From: Limnovirga soli
Lineage (GTDB): Bacteria > Bacteroidota > Bacteroidia > Chitinophagales > Chitinophagaceae
Assembly: GCF_013106755.1 (NCBI RefSeq)
Contig: NZ_WHPF01000001.1
Coordinates: forward strand, 124,001 to 188,000
Length of the DNA stretch: 64,000 nt
Direction of reading: 5' to 3'
Part shown: one piece after another, positions 10,160 through 19,058 of the stretch
Layout: each line of letters begins with the position of its first letter
Position numbering within the stretch: the first letter of the stretch is position 1
Translations under genes and position numbers: made by a program
Notes under the pieces: model-generated
What the model was told of the DNA's origin: nothing
Seen by the model: only the letters and a program-made list of their open reading frames with translations
Database searches by the model: none

Positions 10160-10648
10160 TTATTTTATGCGTGTTTTAAAGCTCCAGGTAAAATTAAAGG
10201 CGGCCACTATTTCGCCGGCCTGATTGGTGCCGGTAGCATGGCAGTTTACCACCACACCTTCGTTGGTTGCCAATGCGGTTGCAACGGCATCTTGTATGGC
10301 GTTACCATCAGTACAGGTAAATAAAATGATACCATTGGCTTTTTTATAAAACTCGCCATCCATTTTAACAAGCAGCATGCTTATGGCAGGGTTTGTTTTA
10401 TAAATGGCGCCCCAGCATAAGGCCCCTGTACACACTTCGGCGGCCATAGATAAAATGGCAAAATACATGGAGCGAAATGGGTTTTTATTAAACCATTTTT
10501 CCCGCACCTGTATCACCGATTGCTGTGGCGTTAAATCATGCACCCGTAAACCGGCAAAAAAAGCAGAGGGCAGTTTACTCAACATAAACAACCTGAATTT
10601 TAGCGGACTTTTCATTTGAGCTGCAAAAGCGGCGAATTGCGGATTCAT
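10160..10648 (-). CDS. DUF4442 hotdog-fold protein
   Basis: 162 residues, the usual length of DUF4442 proteins, which adopt the thioesterase hotdog fold. The segment NPFRSMYFAILSMAAEVCTGALC (about 55-78) is the family's long central helix, followed by strands ending VVVNCHATGTNQAGEIVAAFNFTWSFK. Possible acyl-CoA or acyl-ACP thioesterase or a non-catalytic binder; the substrate is not deducible. Cytosolic, monocistronic, divergent from the RNA methyltransferase at 10792. Confidence 0.75.
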   Translation of the reverse strand: MNPQFAAFAAQMKSPLKFRLFMLSKLPSAFFAGLRVHDLTPQQSVIQVREKWFNKNPFRSMYFAILSMAAEVCTGALCWGAIYKTNPAISMLLVKMDGEFYKKANGIILFTCTDGNAIQDAVATALATNEGVVVNCHATGTNQAGEIVAAFNFTWSFKTRIK

Positions 10649-10791
10649 GATTATATATTTCTTAGCAATTTATCTTTTTTCTGCGCAAGAATGGCCAAAT
10701 CAATTTTTCTTTTATATCCGGAACAATGCTTTCTTCAGGTTGTAGTTTTGATTGCCGCTAAATAACAGATATTTGCGGCGAAACATTTACC

Positions 10792-11979
10792 ATGAGCCGT
10801 TGGCATTCTTATATAAATTCTGCAGCAACCTGTATACAAGCCTATACCGGCACACAGCCTTTACAACATTTTTTAAAAGCACATTTTGCGCAACATAAAA
10901 AATTTGGTTCTAAAGACAGGAAATATATCAGCCATCTTTGCTACAGCTATTACCGCACCGGACATAGCTTACCCAATACCAGCCTTCCCGAAAAATTACA
11001 AATTGCCCTGTTCATCTGCAATGAAACACCGGGCGAATGGCAGCCATTATATAATGAAGAATGGTTGGAACACTGGCATACCGATCCCACAAAAAAAATG
11101 CAGTTTATACAGGAGTTATATACTACGTTTAGGCCAGAAAATATTTTCCCCTGGAAACCGCAACTCAGCAAAACCATAGATGCCAATAGTTTTGCTTTAT
11201 CTCACCTGGTACAACCTTATTTGTTTATCCGCTGCCGGCCGGGATACAAGGCAATTGTGGCAGAAAAACTGGCACAAAACAATATTCCATATACCCCATT
11301 ACTACAAAATTGTTTTGCCCTATCCAATACCACCCAACTGCAAAATATTATTAACCTTAATAAAGAGGCTGTAGTGCAAGACCTTAACTCACAACAAATA
11401 GGCAGCCTTATGCAAATGGTGGCAGATGCACAACCTAAGGCAAGCCACCCAATGAAAGTGTGGGATTGTTGTGCGGCCAGCGGCGGTAAATCTATATTGG
11501 CAAAAGATATTTTGGGTAATATAGATCTAATGGCTTCCGATCTTCGCCCTGCTATTATTAATAATTTAAAAGCGCGGTTTAAACAAGCCGCCATAAACCA
11601 CTACACTGCTTTTGTGGCCGACCTTACACAGCCGCTAACCCTTATTCAAAAACATTCTTTTCCTTTTATTATTTGCGATGCACCCTGCTCGGGCAGTGGC
11701 ACCTGGAGCCGCACACCAGAGCAACTTTATTATTTTACTGAAGACCGCATTAATTACTATAGCCAGTTGCAAAAAAATATTGTACAGCACATCGTTCCCA
11801 AGCTGGCTGTAAAGGGTTATTTGTTATATATTACCTGCTCGGTTTTTGAGCAGGAGAACGAAGCCATGGTAACATATATCATGCAGCAATATGGCCTGCA
11901 GTTAATTCAGCAACAGGTATTTAGCGGCTATACCCAACATGCTGATACTATGTTTGCGGCATTGCTGTACAAAAACTAA
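10792..11979 (+). CDS. RsmB/NOP2/Sun-family RNA cytosine-C5 methyltransferase
   Basis: 395 residues. The SAM-dependent Rossmann domain lies in the C-terminal half: motif I VWDCCAASGGKS, then DAPCSGSGTW with C299 in motif IV, and YITCSVFEQEN with C349 in motif VI. In this family the motif VI cysteine attacks C6 of cytosine and the motif IV cysteine releases the product. Shorter than RsmB of E. coli and without a clear NusB-like N-terminal domain, so the modified rRNA or tRNA position is uncertain. The start ATG at 10792 directly precedes the conserved N-terminal region. Confidence 0.88.
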   Translation: MSRWHSYINSAATCIQAYTGTQPLQHFLKAHFAQHKKFGSKDRKYISHLCYSYYRTGHSLPNTSLPEKLQIALFICNETPGEWQPLYNEEWLEHWHTDPTKKMQFIQELYTTFRPENIFPWKPQLSKTIDANSFALSHLVQPYLFIRCRPGYKAIVAEKLAQNNIPYTPLLQNCFALSNTTQLQNIINLNKEAVVQDLNSQQIGSLMQMVADAQPKASHPMKVWDCCAASGGKSILAKDILGNIDLMASDLRPAIINNLKARFKQAAINHYTAFVADLTQPLTLIQKHSFPFIICDAPCSGSGTWSRTPEQLYYFTEDRINYYSQLQKNIVQHIVPKLAVKGYLLYITCSVFEQENEAMVTYIMQQYGLQLIQQQVFSGYTQHADTMFAALLYKN

Positions 11980-11989
11980 AAAACAATTG

Positions 11990-12064
11990 GGGCGCTGCCC
12001 TGCGGGCCGGGCTTTACGCTGCAAGTCCTCGCTGCGCTGCGGGCTTTCCGCTGCAATCCCTAAC
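11990..12064. repeat. GC-rich intergenic element with GGGCTTT-CGCTGCAA direct repeats
   Basis: An abruptly GC-rich stretch right after the methyltransferase stop. It holds two near-identical blocks, GGGCTTTACGCTGCAAGTCC and GGGCTTTCCGCTGCAATCCC, separated by CGCTGCGCTGCG. Similar strings recur in intergenic DNA of other Sphingobacteria and Chitinophagia to my memory, so this is probably another repeat family, seen once here. Confidence 0.55.
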
Positions 12065-12112
12065 GCAAAAAATAAAGACAAATATTACAATAGCAAACAC
12101 CTATTACAACCT

Positions 12113-12180
12113 GCTGCATTCCTGGCTACAGCACAAGCGTGCGACGCAAGTAAAGCTGCATTAACCTTCAACAGCAGGGT
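12113..12180 (+). repeat. dispersed intergenic repeat, A core
   Basis: Left GCTGCATT at 12113, core GCACAAGCGTGCGACGCAA at 12131-12149, right half GTAAAGCTGCATTA; the terminal GCCGGG is degraded to GCAGGG. Lies between two rightward genes, upstream of the molybdenum hydroxylase. Confidence 0.85.
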
Positions 12181-12280
12181 CAACAACCTTAAAACCACAT
12201 TTTATAGTATTGCTTAAACAAGTGCGGGTTAAGTATTAAAACATTTTGTATTTTACACAATCAAAAATTGTAAACCTGCT

Positions 12281-12745
12281 ATGCCACAATACAAACTTAC
12301 TGTTAACAATAAAGAATTTACCGCCAATGCAGATGCAGAAATGCCCCTATTGTGGGTACTGCGTGATTTGCTGGATTTAACCGGCACAAAATATGGTTGT
12401 GGCGTAGCCAGCTGCGGCGCCTGTACTGTTTTGGTAGATGATGTGCCTGTTCGCTCTTGTCAGTTACAGGTACAAAATTGTGGCAGTGCAAAAATTACCA
12501 CCATTGAAGGCTTAAGTGAAGATGGTACACACCCCATTCAACAGGCCTGGGAAAAAGTAAGTGTGCCACAATGTGGGTATTGTCAGGCCGGGCAAATAAT
12601 GAATGTTGCCGGTTTACTTAAGAAATATAAACAACCCACCGAGGAACAAATAAACGAAATGATGGCCGGCAACCTTTGCCGTTGTGGCACCTACACCCGT
12701 ATAAGGGAAGCTATACATTCCGTTATAGAAGAAGTAAACAAGTAA
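12281..12745 (+). CDS. 2Fe-2S small subunit of molybdenum hydroxylase (IorA type)
   Basis: 154 residues, full length. N-terminal plant-type [2Fe-2S] ferredoxin domain with C40, C45, C48 and C60 (CGVASCGAC...C), then an all-helical second [2Fe-2S] domain with C98, C101, C133 and C135 (CGYCQAG...CRCG). It passes electrons from the molybdenum centre of the partner encoded 31 bp downstream. There is no FAD (CoxM-type) subunit gene, matching the IorAB/aldehyde-dehydrogenase type, in which electrons go to a cytochrome or another carrier. It lacks its own export signal, so it is probably co-exported with the Tat-signalled large subunit. Confidence 0.92.
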   Translation: MPQYKLTVNNKEFTANADAEMPLLWVLRDLLDLTGTKYGCGVASCGACTVLVDDVPVRSCQLQVQNCGSAKITTIEGLSEDGTHPIQQAWEKVSVPQCGYCQAGQIMNVAGLLKKYKQPTEEQINEMMAGNLCRCGTYTRIREAIHSVIEEVNK

Positions 12746-12776
12746 TACCACCACTGCCACCTGTAAACGCAATACA

Positions 12777-14981
12777 ATGAAAACAAGATTCGACCGTAGA
12801 AATTTTATAAAGATATCATCTGCTGCCGGTGGTAGCCTAATATTGGGTATGTTGTTACCCACCGCCTGCAAAGAGCCTGAGGCCGTTGCCACCTGTAGCT
12901 TTCAGCCACATCCGATATTAAAAATTGATAATACCGGCAAAATAACCGTGTATGTTGCCCGCCAGGAAATTGGACAGGGTGTAAACACCTCTATCCCCAT
13001 GATTGTGGCCGAAGAACTGGATGCCGACTGGAAAAATATTGCCGTTGAAATTGCAGCTTATGGCACTATGCAACCCGGCGATCATGATACCGGTGGCAGC
13101 CAAAGTGTTTTATTGGATTATGAAAAGCTACGCAAAGCCGGTGCCACCGCAAAAGCAATGTTGGTAAATGCCGCCGCTGCAAAATGGAAAACAACAGCTA
13201 CCGCCTGCGCAACTGAAGCAAGCATGGTTACCAATAGCAACAGCAAAGAAACCATTGCTTATAGCGAGCTTGTTTGCGATGCGGCTAAACTGGCAGTTCC
13301 AAAGGATGTAACACTTAAATCGCCAAAGAATTATACCTTAATTGGAAAGGCCACCAAAAAATCCAATATCAAAGATATTCTTACCGGCAAAGCAATATAT
13401 GGTATTGATGTTAAGGTACCGGGCATGGTATATGCTGTAATAGAAAGATGCCCTGTATTAAAAGGTAAACTGGTAAAATTTGATGACAGTGCCTGTAAAC
13501 AAGTGGGAGGTTTTATACAATGCGTAACCGTTGCATCGTCTGCCGCACCCATGCATTTACATGCCGGCGTAGCGGTAATTGCCAACAATATCTGGAGTGC
13601 CCTGCAAGCCCGCAAAGTATTAAAAGTAGAATGGGATGAAGGCACTGAAAACACCGACTCTACCGAAGCTCTTTTTACCCGGTTTGCAGCAAAATCTACC
13701 GGCAAACCTACTTATGAAGTATTTAAAAAAGGCAATGCCCCTGCTGCCCAAAAAGCAGCTACTAATAAAATTGATGTTACCTATACAGCCCCTTTTTTAG
13801 CACATGGCACTATGGAGCCCATGAACTTTATTGCAGCTGTAACAAAAGATAGTTGCGAATTATGGGGCGGCTTACAATTACCAGATTGGGCCACCAATAC
13901 CATTGCCGAAGATTTAGGTATTAAAAAAGAAAAAGTAAAAACCAATCTTACCCTAATGGGTGGTGGCTTTGGCCGCAGACTGCATTTTGATTATGCATTA
14001 GAAGCTGCCCGTATTGCCAAACAAATTGACAAACCCGTTAAATTAATTTGGGACAGAACGGATGATATACGCAACGATACTTACCGTCCGGCTAATCTGC
14101 ATCGTATGCAAGCTGCATGGGACGCAGATGGCAAACTTCAGGCCTGGCAACACCACCATGTAGCTACTTCCATTGCTATAATGACAGATGGCCCCGAAGC
14201 CAAAAATGTACCTGAAATGTTGGGCGGTGCTTCATCTGATTTATGGTACGATGTTCCCAATGTACACACCGGCTATTCGCATGTTGATTTTAATTTACAA
14301 AGAGGCTGGGTACGTGCAGTTGAAATTTGTGTAAACACTTTACCCGTAGAGTGCCTGATAGATGAAATAGCTACAGCACAGCAAAAAGAACCATTGGCAT
14401 TTCGTTTATCCCTTTTAGAAAACAGGCCTGCCTACGAAACAGAAATTACTAAATTCAGGCAGGACCCCAACCGTATTGCCAATGTGCTAAAGCTGGCTGC
14501 CGAAAAAATTGGATGGAGCGAGCCCCGTAAACCAAACCACTTTATGGGTATTGCCGGCCATCATTTCACATTTGCAAAAGCCTATGGTGCCCATGCCATT
14601 GAAATTGAATTAATTGCCCCTAAAAAATTCAGGATTGTACGCATTGTGGCGGCGGTAGATTGCGGCATTGTAATAAACCCCGATGGTTTAAAAAACCAGA
14701 TGGAAGGCGGTACTGTATTTGCGCTGTCGCAAGCCCTGATGAGCGAAATAAATGTAGAAAATAACCGGGTGGTAGAAGATAGCTTTTTTAATTATAAAAT
14801 CATGCACTTTAACGAAATGCCCCCACTGGAAATACATTATGTAGAAAGTCAGGAAGATCCGGGCGGCATCGGAGAAGTTGGCTTGCCTACCGTAGCACCA
14901 GCTTTATGTAATGCACTGGCAGCAGCAGGCAGCAGGCCAAGAACCTTGCCTATAAAGAAAGAAGGCTTTGAATGGGTATAA
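12777..14981 (+). CDS. Molybdopterin-binding large subunit of xanthine-dehydrogenase-family hydroxylase (IorB type)
   Basis: 734 residues. Residues 1-31 form a Tat signal (R7-R8, RRNFIK), and LPTAC with C31 could also be a lipobox, so the complex is probably periplasmic and membrane-tethered. The body shows the xanthine-oxidase family landmarks: MGGGFGRR, the molybdopterin contacts GQGVNTS and GGTVFALSQAL, and the catalytic base in GIGEVGLP near the end. Compared with classic IorB the length is typical. It hydroxylates an aldehyde or N-heterocycle; the substrate is unknown. Its neighbours supply the cofactor (moa/moe/mob genes), and xdhC at 22016 is its likely maturation factor. Confidence 0.9.
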   Translation: MKTRFDRRNFIKISSAAGGSLILGMLLPTACKEPEAVATCSFQPHPILKIDNTGKITVYVARQEIGQGVNTSIPMIVAEELDADWKNIAVEIAAYGTMQPGDHDTGGSQSVLLDYEKLRKAGATAKAMLVNAAAAKWKTTATACATEASMVTNSNSKETIAYSELVCDAAKLAVPKDVTLKSPKNYTLIGKATKKSNIKDILTGKAIYGIDVKVPGMVYAVIERCPVLKGKLVKFDDSACKQVGGFIQCVTVASSAAPMHLHAGVAVIANNIWSALQARKVLKVEWDEGTENTDSTEALFTRFAAKSTGKPTYEVFKKGNAPAAQKAATNKIDVTYTAPFLAHGTMEPMNFIAAVTKDSCELWGGLQLPDWATNTIAEDLGIKKEKVKTNLTLMGGGFGRRLHFDYALEAARIAKQIDKPVKLIWDRTDDIRNDTYRPANLHRMQAAWDADGKLQAWQHHHVATSIAIMTDGPEAKNVPEMLGGASSDLWYDVPNVHTGYSHVDFNLQRGWVRAVEICVNTLPVECLIDEIATAQQKEPLAFRLSLLENRPAYETEITKFRQDPNRIANVLKLAAEKIGWSEPRKPNHFMGIAGHHFTFAKAYGAHAIEIELIAPKKFRIVRIVAAVDCGIVINPDGLKNQMEGGTVFALSQALMSEINVENNRVVEDSFFNYKIMHFNEMPPLEIHYVESQEDPGGIGEVGLPTVAPALCNALAAAGSRPRTLPIKKEGFEWV

Positions 14982-15000
14982 AAACGAATGCAATCTATTA

Positions 15001-15069
15001 GCCAGGCAATAACACATTCATCGGGCATCCGTTGCGTCGCACTCTTGTGCAATTGATATGCATGGCAGC
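15001..15069 (-). repeat. dispersed intergenic repeat, A core
   Basis: Core GCACAAGAGTGCGACGCAA on the minus strand (15032-15050), right half CGGATGCCCG, left TGCTGCCATGC. Convergent gap, 20 bp past the hydroxylase stop. Confidence 0.88.
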
Positions 15070-15081
15070 ATATAACAGCCT

Positions 15082-15672
15082 TTACAAATTGATTAATGCG
15101 GCATAGTCTTCGGGGTAATCCATATCTCTAAGCACCGCATCATCATCCATTTCTACCCAAACAATATGTGGGTTATTGGCTTGAATGATGGCTTTGCATC
15201 CTTCCGGGTCATCATGTTGCAGAATAGCGTTTTTATATGCAGATGAGAAAATAACGGGATTTCCTTTTACACCATTAAATCTTGGCAGGCAAATACAGGT
15301 TTTATCCCGATGATAAGCCTTCTCAAAAGTAGTATTTAATGATTCATATTGTTGTGCCGTGATTAAAACCATATCGCCTAAACAAATCATGTACCCATTG
15401 CCTTTGGCACTTTGAATGCCTGTTTGTATAGAACCCGTCATACCAGTACCGTATCCGGCATTATGTACCAGCTTAACCGGCAAATGTATAAGGGCCTGGT
15501 GTACCAAATCAGGTTCATTTCCTGTAACCACAATCAGTTCCTGCAATCCGGCTTTTACAATTTGCTCAACAACTGCGGCGATAACAGTGGTGCCTGCAAA
15601 TGGTAATAACAATTTGTTTTGCGTACCCATGCGCAAAGAATTTCCCGCAGCCAATACTATTGCAGTTACCAT
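15082..15672 (-). CDS. MocA-like molybdenum cofactor nucleotidyltransferase
   Basis: 196 residues from the ATG at 15672, chosen because LAAGNSLRMGTQNKLLL must lie near the start; the frame stays open 42 bp further but that adds no domain. GT-A nucleotidyltransferase fold: LAAGxSxRMG-xxK at about 7-18, NAGYGTGMTGSIQTGI, CLGDMVLI (metal-binding Asp). Family members (MocA, CTP:molybdopterin cytidylyltransferase) make the dinucleotide form of Moco used by xanthine-dehydrogenase-family enzymes, which fits the adjacent hydroxylase. Generic NTP-transferase remains possible. Confidence 0.8.
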   Translation of the reverse strand: MVTAIVLAAGNSLRMGTQNKLLLPFAGTTVIAAVVEQIVKAGLQELIVVTGNEPDLVHQALIHLPVKLVHNAGYGTGMTGSIQTGIQSAKGNGYMICLGDMVLITAQQYESLNTTFEKAYHRDKTCICLPRFNGVKGNPVIFSSAYKNAILQHDDPEGCKAIIQANNPHIVWVEMDDDAVLRDMDYPEDYAALINL

Positions 15673-16006
15673 ATTGTATTGTAAATTACCATGAGCAATG
15701 TTTAAAAATAACAATAATATCCTCCCTCTTATTTTTAAAGAAAAAAGAAATCTTAACTTGTACCCATTTCATAAAATTATTGCATTAGCAGCCAGGGGTA
15801 TTTTACCTGGCCATATTACTGCTACTGGCAAAAAATTTATCGGCAAATATTGGTTTACCAGATAATTATTGAAAACAAAAGACAATTGGAAAGAACTGGG
15901 TGTTATAGCATTAAGACTTATAACAAAATAGCATTTCTGAAACATTATTTTGAATTATTACCCTGTTAGAAACGACCAGACCGCTGGATTGGGTTAAAAA
16001 AAATGT
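15673..16006. other. 334-bp divergent gap
   Basis: Upstream region shared by the MocA-like gene and moaD-moaE. AT-rich, free of the dispersed repeat. I do not see a convincing Moco riboswitch or terminator. Confidence 0.5.
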
Positions 16007-16249
16007 ATGGAAATAACAATTTTAGCATTTGGTATTGCAAAAGATATTTTGGGAGGCATCAGGGTAAACATCACCTTGAATGAACCTGCAAATATCCATG
16101 CACTAAAACAACAATTGGAACACAACTATCCACCATTAAAAGAACTGGCCTCTTATATGATTGCTGTGAACAATAATTATGCTAGCGATACACAAACAAT
16201 TCTTTCAACTGATGAAATTGCCCTGATACCACCGGTTAGCGGAGGATAA
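16007..16249 (+). CDS. moaD: MoaD, molybdopterin synthase sulfur-carrier subunit
   Basis: 80 residues with the ubiquitin-like pattern and the obligatory C-terminal Gly-Gly (IPPVSGG). The terminal glycine is adenylylated by MoeB (16861-17916) and thiocarboxylated, then donates sulfur to precursor Z together with MoaE. Four bases separate it from moaE, so the two are co-transcribed and probably translationally coupled. Confidence 0.93.
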   Translation: MEITILAFGIAKDILGGIRVNITLNEPANIHALKQQLEHNYPPLKELASYMIAVNNNYASDTQTILSTDEIALIPPVSGG

Positions 16250-16253
16250 AACC

Positions 16254-16679
16254 ATGCATCCAAATATTAACATAGAAATTTTATCTGCTCCGCTGGAACT
16301 AGCTAACTGTCTGGCCTGGGTACAATCACCCACCTGTGGTGGCATTGATGTATTTATTGGTACAGTACGCAATGCCACAAAAGGCAAGCAGGTTGAAAAA
16401 CTGGAATTTGAAGCATACCTGCCCATGGCTATTGCAGAAATGGAAAAAATTGCCATGCAGGCAATGGAACAATGGCCGGTAGAAAAAATTTCCATCCATC
16501 ACAGAACAGGCATTTTAGCTGTAGGTGAGATACCGGTAATTATTGCTGTAGCAGCTGCACACCGATCTGCAGCTTTTGAAGCCTGCCGATATGTGATAGA
16601 CACCCTGAAAAAAACCGTACCCATTTGGAAAAAAGAATTTTTTGCTGATGGAGCTGTTTGGGTGGCGGCACATCCTTAG
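16254..16679 (+). CDS. moaE: MoaE, molybdopterin synthase catalytic subunit
   Basis: 141 residues, standard length. Recognised by the FIGTVRNATKGKQVEKLEFEA opening, HRTGILAVGEIPVII, AAHRSAAFEAC and the lysine-rich KKTVPIWKKE (active-site lysines) close to the C-terminus. Forms the heterotetramer with MoaD that converts cyclic pyranopterin monophosphate into molybdopterin. Transcribed towards the leftward moeB-mobA-moaC group, with an A-type repeat between. Confidence 0.95.
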   Translation: MHPNINIEILSAPLELANCLAWVQSPTCGGIDVFIGTVRNATKGKQVEKLEFEAYLPMAIAEMEKIAMQAMEQWPVEKISIHHRTGILAVGEIPVIIAVAAAHRSAAFEACRYVIDTLKKTVPIWKKEFFADGAVWVAAHP

Positions 16680-16760
16680 TAGCTAACAATAATTTTAAAA
16701 CAGGATTTTGTTGCAGATTGATTTTCATTTACACTAATAGCTAAAATCTCATTCTTCATA

Positions 16761-16828
16761 GCTGCATTTTATGTTGGCGTACAAGAGTGCGACGCAAGCG
16801 GTGCCCCATTCTTTACCTTATGCCGGGC
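16761..16828 (+). repeat. dispersed intergenic repeat, A core
   Basis: Left GCTGCATT, core GTACAAGAGTGCGACGCAA at 16779-16797, right half GCGGTGCCCCATT, terminal TGCCGGGC. Convergent moaE/moeB gap. Confidence 0.9.
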
Positions 16829-16860
16829 CAATCATTTTCCTGATTTTATTGTAGGTCAGT

Positions 16861-17916
16861 TTAGGCTTCCAGCCAGGCTTTCATGCCGCCTTTTAAGGAA
16901 TACAGCGGCGTATCTGTTACCTGTTGCAGTATTTTTACCAACTCATAACTGCGCTTACCCGATGCACAATAAAGTAACACGGGTTTTTCCTGGTCTAATA
17001 GTTGGGGGTTGTCTTTTAGATTTTCCATAGGCAAATGCACACCGCCCATATGGGCAAAGGCACGCTCTGCCGACGTTCTGATGTCTACCAGAAAATACTG
17101 CGCTATATTGGCCTTATAGGTTGAAATACTAATTTCAGGTGCTATAATTGGTTTAGGCAAAGCCTCTACAACCGTATGCGATGCTGGCTGCAATTGAATA
17201 ATACGGCTTTGCAGGGTTTGTACATCCAGCATTAATAGTTTGGCGGCCAATATTTCGCCAATGCCGGTGATATATTTTATTACTTCGTTGGCCTGCATAC
17301 AACCAATAATTCCGGCAATTGTAGGCAATACACCACCTTCTGCACAATTGGGCACCATGGTAGCGTCAACTGAAGGAAATACATCCCTGTAATGCGGCGT
17401 TCTTTTACCATCGGTAGTGGCGATATTCCAAACAGCTACCTGACCTTCGTACTGGTAAATGGCACCGTAAACCAATGGCTTTTTTAATAAATAGCAGGCA
17501 TCATTTAACAGGTAACGTGTATCAAAATTATCGGTGCCGTCTACCACAATATCACAATGGCGAACCAGCTCCATTACATTATCCGCCCCCACCCTTTCTA
17601 TTACGGCATTTATGGTAATAAATGGATTTTGCAGTTGTAATTTTTCTGCCGCGATGGTTGCTTTAAATCTGCCTATTTCATGCTGTGCATATAGTATCTG
17701 CCGGTGCAGGTTTCCGGCACTGATAACATCGTCATCAACAATGGTAATGCTTCCAATACCCGCCGCTACAAGGTATTGTGCTGCCGGGCAACCTAGTCCG
17801 CCTGCTCCCACCAACAACACTTTTGCGTTGGCCAATTTTTGTTGCGCCTCCACATTAAAACCTGGCAATACCAATTGGCAGGCATACCTTAAATGGGCAT
17901 TTTCCTGCGGTATCAT
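16861..17916 (-). CDS. moeB: MoeB-type sulfur-carrier adenylyltransferase with C-terminal rhodanese
   Basis: 351 residues. The ThiF/MoeB domain (1-250) has the ATP loop GAGGLGCP (37-44), DDDVISAGNLHRQ and VDGTDNFDTRYL; C191 sits in NCAEGGVLP. The two CxxC pairs that bind structural zinc in E. coli MoeB are absent: the first is replaced by HYRDVF. A rhodanese domain (about 260-351) carries C317 in LLYCASGKRS, which would relay sulfane sulfur. It activates MoaD and probably supplies the sulfur. The start overlaps the stop of the upstream mobA-like gene by four bases (ATGA), so they are translationally coupled. ThiS could be a second client. Confidence 0.9.
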   Translation of the reverse strand: MIPQENAHLRYACQLVLPGFNVEAQQKLANAKVLLVGAGGLGCPAAQYLVAAGIGSITIVDDDVISAGNLHRQILYAQHEIGRFKATIAAEKLQLQNPFITINAVIERVGADNVMELVRHCDIVVDGTDNFDTRYLLNDACYLLKKPLVYGAIYQYEGQVAVWNIATTDGKRTPHYRDVFPSVDATMVPNCAEGGVLPTIAGIIGCMQANEVIKYITGIGEILAAKLLMLDVQTLQSRIIQLQPASHTVVEALPKPIIAPEISISTYKANIAQYFLVDIRTSAERAFAHMGGVHLPMENLKDNPQLLDQEKPVLLYCASGKRSYELVKILQQVTDTPLYSLKGGMKAWLEA

Positions 17917-19058
17917 CCAATACTATTTTTTGATTGTATTAATTGCTGCGCCTTTTCCATTTCTTCCACTGTATTTACATTCATTAATTGTTCAGGTGAA
18001 TTTGCTTTTATCATATGCACCTGATTATTGCGCAGCACTTTACGCGGACAAGAATAACCCTGGGCCAGAAAAGACAATAAAACAGGATAAGCTTTGGGCT
18101 CCCAGATAGTAATTAATGGTTCCGGCAATCCATCAAAAGGGCTTTCAAAAGTGGTAGCCAACGCTGCTACATTTCTTTGGGCAATTAATGCATCTATTGT
18201 AGCAGATTCCAGCAAAGGAAGATCACAAGCAACCACCAGCCAGGCAGCATCCGGCTGTTGCCTGAATGCCGACAAAATTGCACCGTAAGGACCCAGATTG
18301 GTAAACGTATCTTCCAGTGCAGTATAGTTGTTTTCTATTAATTCGATCTGATCTTCCCTGCAGGAGATAAATACTTTTTCACAAACCGACTGAAGCATAT
18401 CGGTCATAAAATAACGCTGGGCCTTGCCATGCCATTCTATAGCTCCCTTATCGGTTCCCATACGCTGACTTTTACCGCCAGCCAACACCAATCCATATAA
18501 TGGGGCTTTCCGTTCTTGCATTTGTTTATGCATACATGCAAGAATGCCTTCTGTATCCTCCCATTGCAGCACAGGAATTTGATCAATAGCCGGTATAGAT
18601 GCATTCAGCCAGTCGTATATTTCAGCTGCATCCTTTATAATAAATAATTGCACATTGGTTAACTGCGACAACCTTTTTTGCAAAGAAGTTTCTTTTGATG
18701 CGTCAATCACTACAATCTGTTGCGCAGCAGTATGATGATTGCCATTTACCAAAACCATATCTATATCATTAAATACCTGATGCAATTGAAAAGCATCAAA
18801 AGGCTGCTGATACTGTATTTCCCGGTACTGAATATGATCAGTAAAACTTAGCTGTGGCATAACTCCTTCAAAACTAATTGGAGCATGCGAGCTATCAATA
18901 TATGCGCAATGGTAAATTGGCGAAAAATGCGCAATCAATTTATCGGCCAATTGCTGAACATTGGTGCAATTAGTTCCCAGTATGGCCCACTCATGGCGGC
19001 CAAAATTACCCAAAACGGGTTTGGCAATTTTACTATGTTTATCATGCTTTTCCAACAT
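17913..19058 (-). CDS. MobB-like/MobA fusion, molybdenum cofactor guanylyltransferase
   Basis: 381 residues. The C-terminal part (about 187-381) is MobA: LVLAGGKSQRMGTDKG at 190-205, LGPYGAILSAF, VVACDLPLLE and a final NVNTVEEM. The N-terminal about 185 residues follow a MobB-like layout, but the Walker A loop is gone: where GxSGxGKT would lie the sequence reads ILGTNCTNV. MobA attaches GMP to Moco; a MobB part that cannot bind GTP in the usual way may be structural. A GMP-form enzyme would be made for DMSO-reductase-family proteins, none of which is in this window. Overlaps moaC by 17 bases. Confidence 0.82.
   Translation of the reverse strand: MLEKHDKHSKIAKPVLGNFGRHEWAILGTNCTNVQQLADKLIAHFSPIYHCAYIDSSHAPISFEGVMPQLSFTDHIQYREIQYQQPFDAFQLHQVFNDIDMVLVNGNHHTAAQQIVVIDASKETSLQKRLSQLTNVQLFIIKDAAEIYDWLNASIPAIDQIPVLQWEDTEGILACMHKQMQERKAPLYGLVLAGGKSQRMGTDKGAIEWHGKAQRYFMTDMLQSVCEKVFISCREDQIELIENNYTALEDTFTNLGPYGAILSAFRQQPDAAWLVVACDLPLLESATIDALIAQRNVAALATTFESPFDGLPEPLITIWEPKAYPVLLSFLAQGYSCPRKVLRNNQVHMIKANSPEQLMNVNTVEEMEKAQQLIQSKNSIG

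Noticed and set aside
12281-14981. Xanthine dehydrogenase proper
   Set aside because: No FAD subunit, and the large subunit is Tat-exported, as in IorAB/aldehyde dehydrogenase types.
15673-16006. Moco riboswitch before moaD
   Set aside because: I could not draw the conserved Moco motif; the gap is plain AT-rich sequence.
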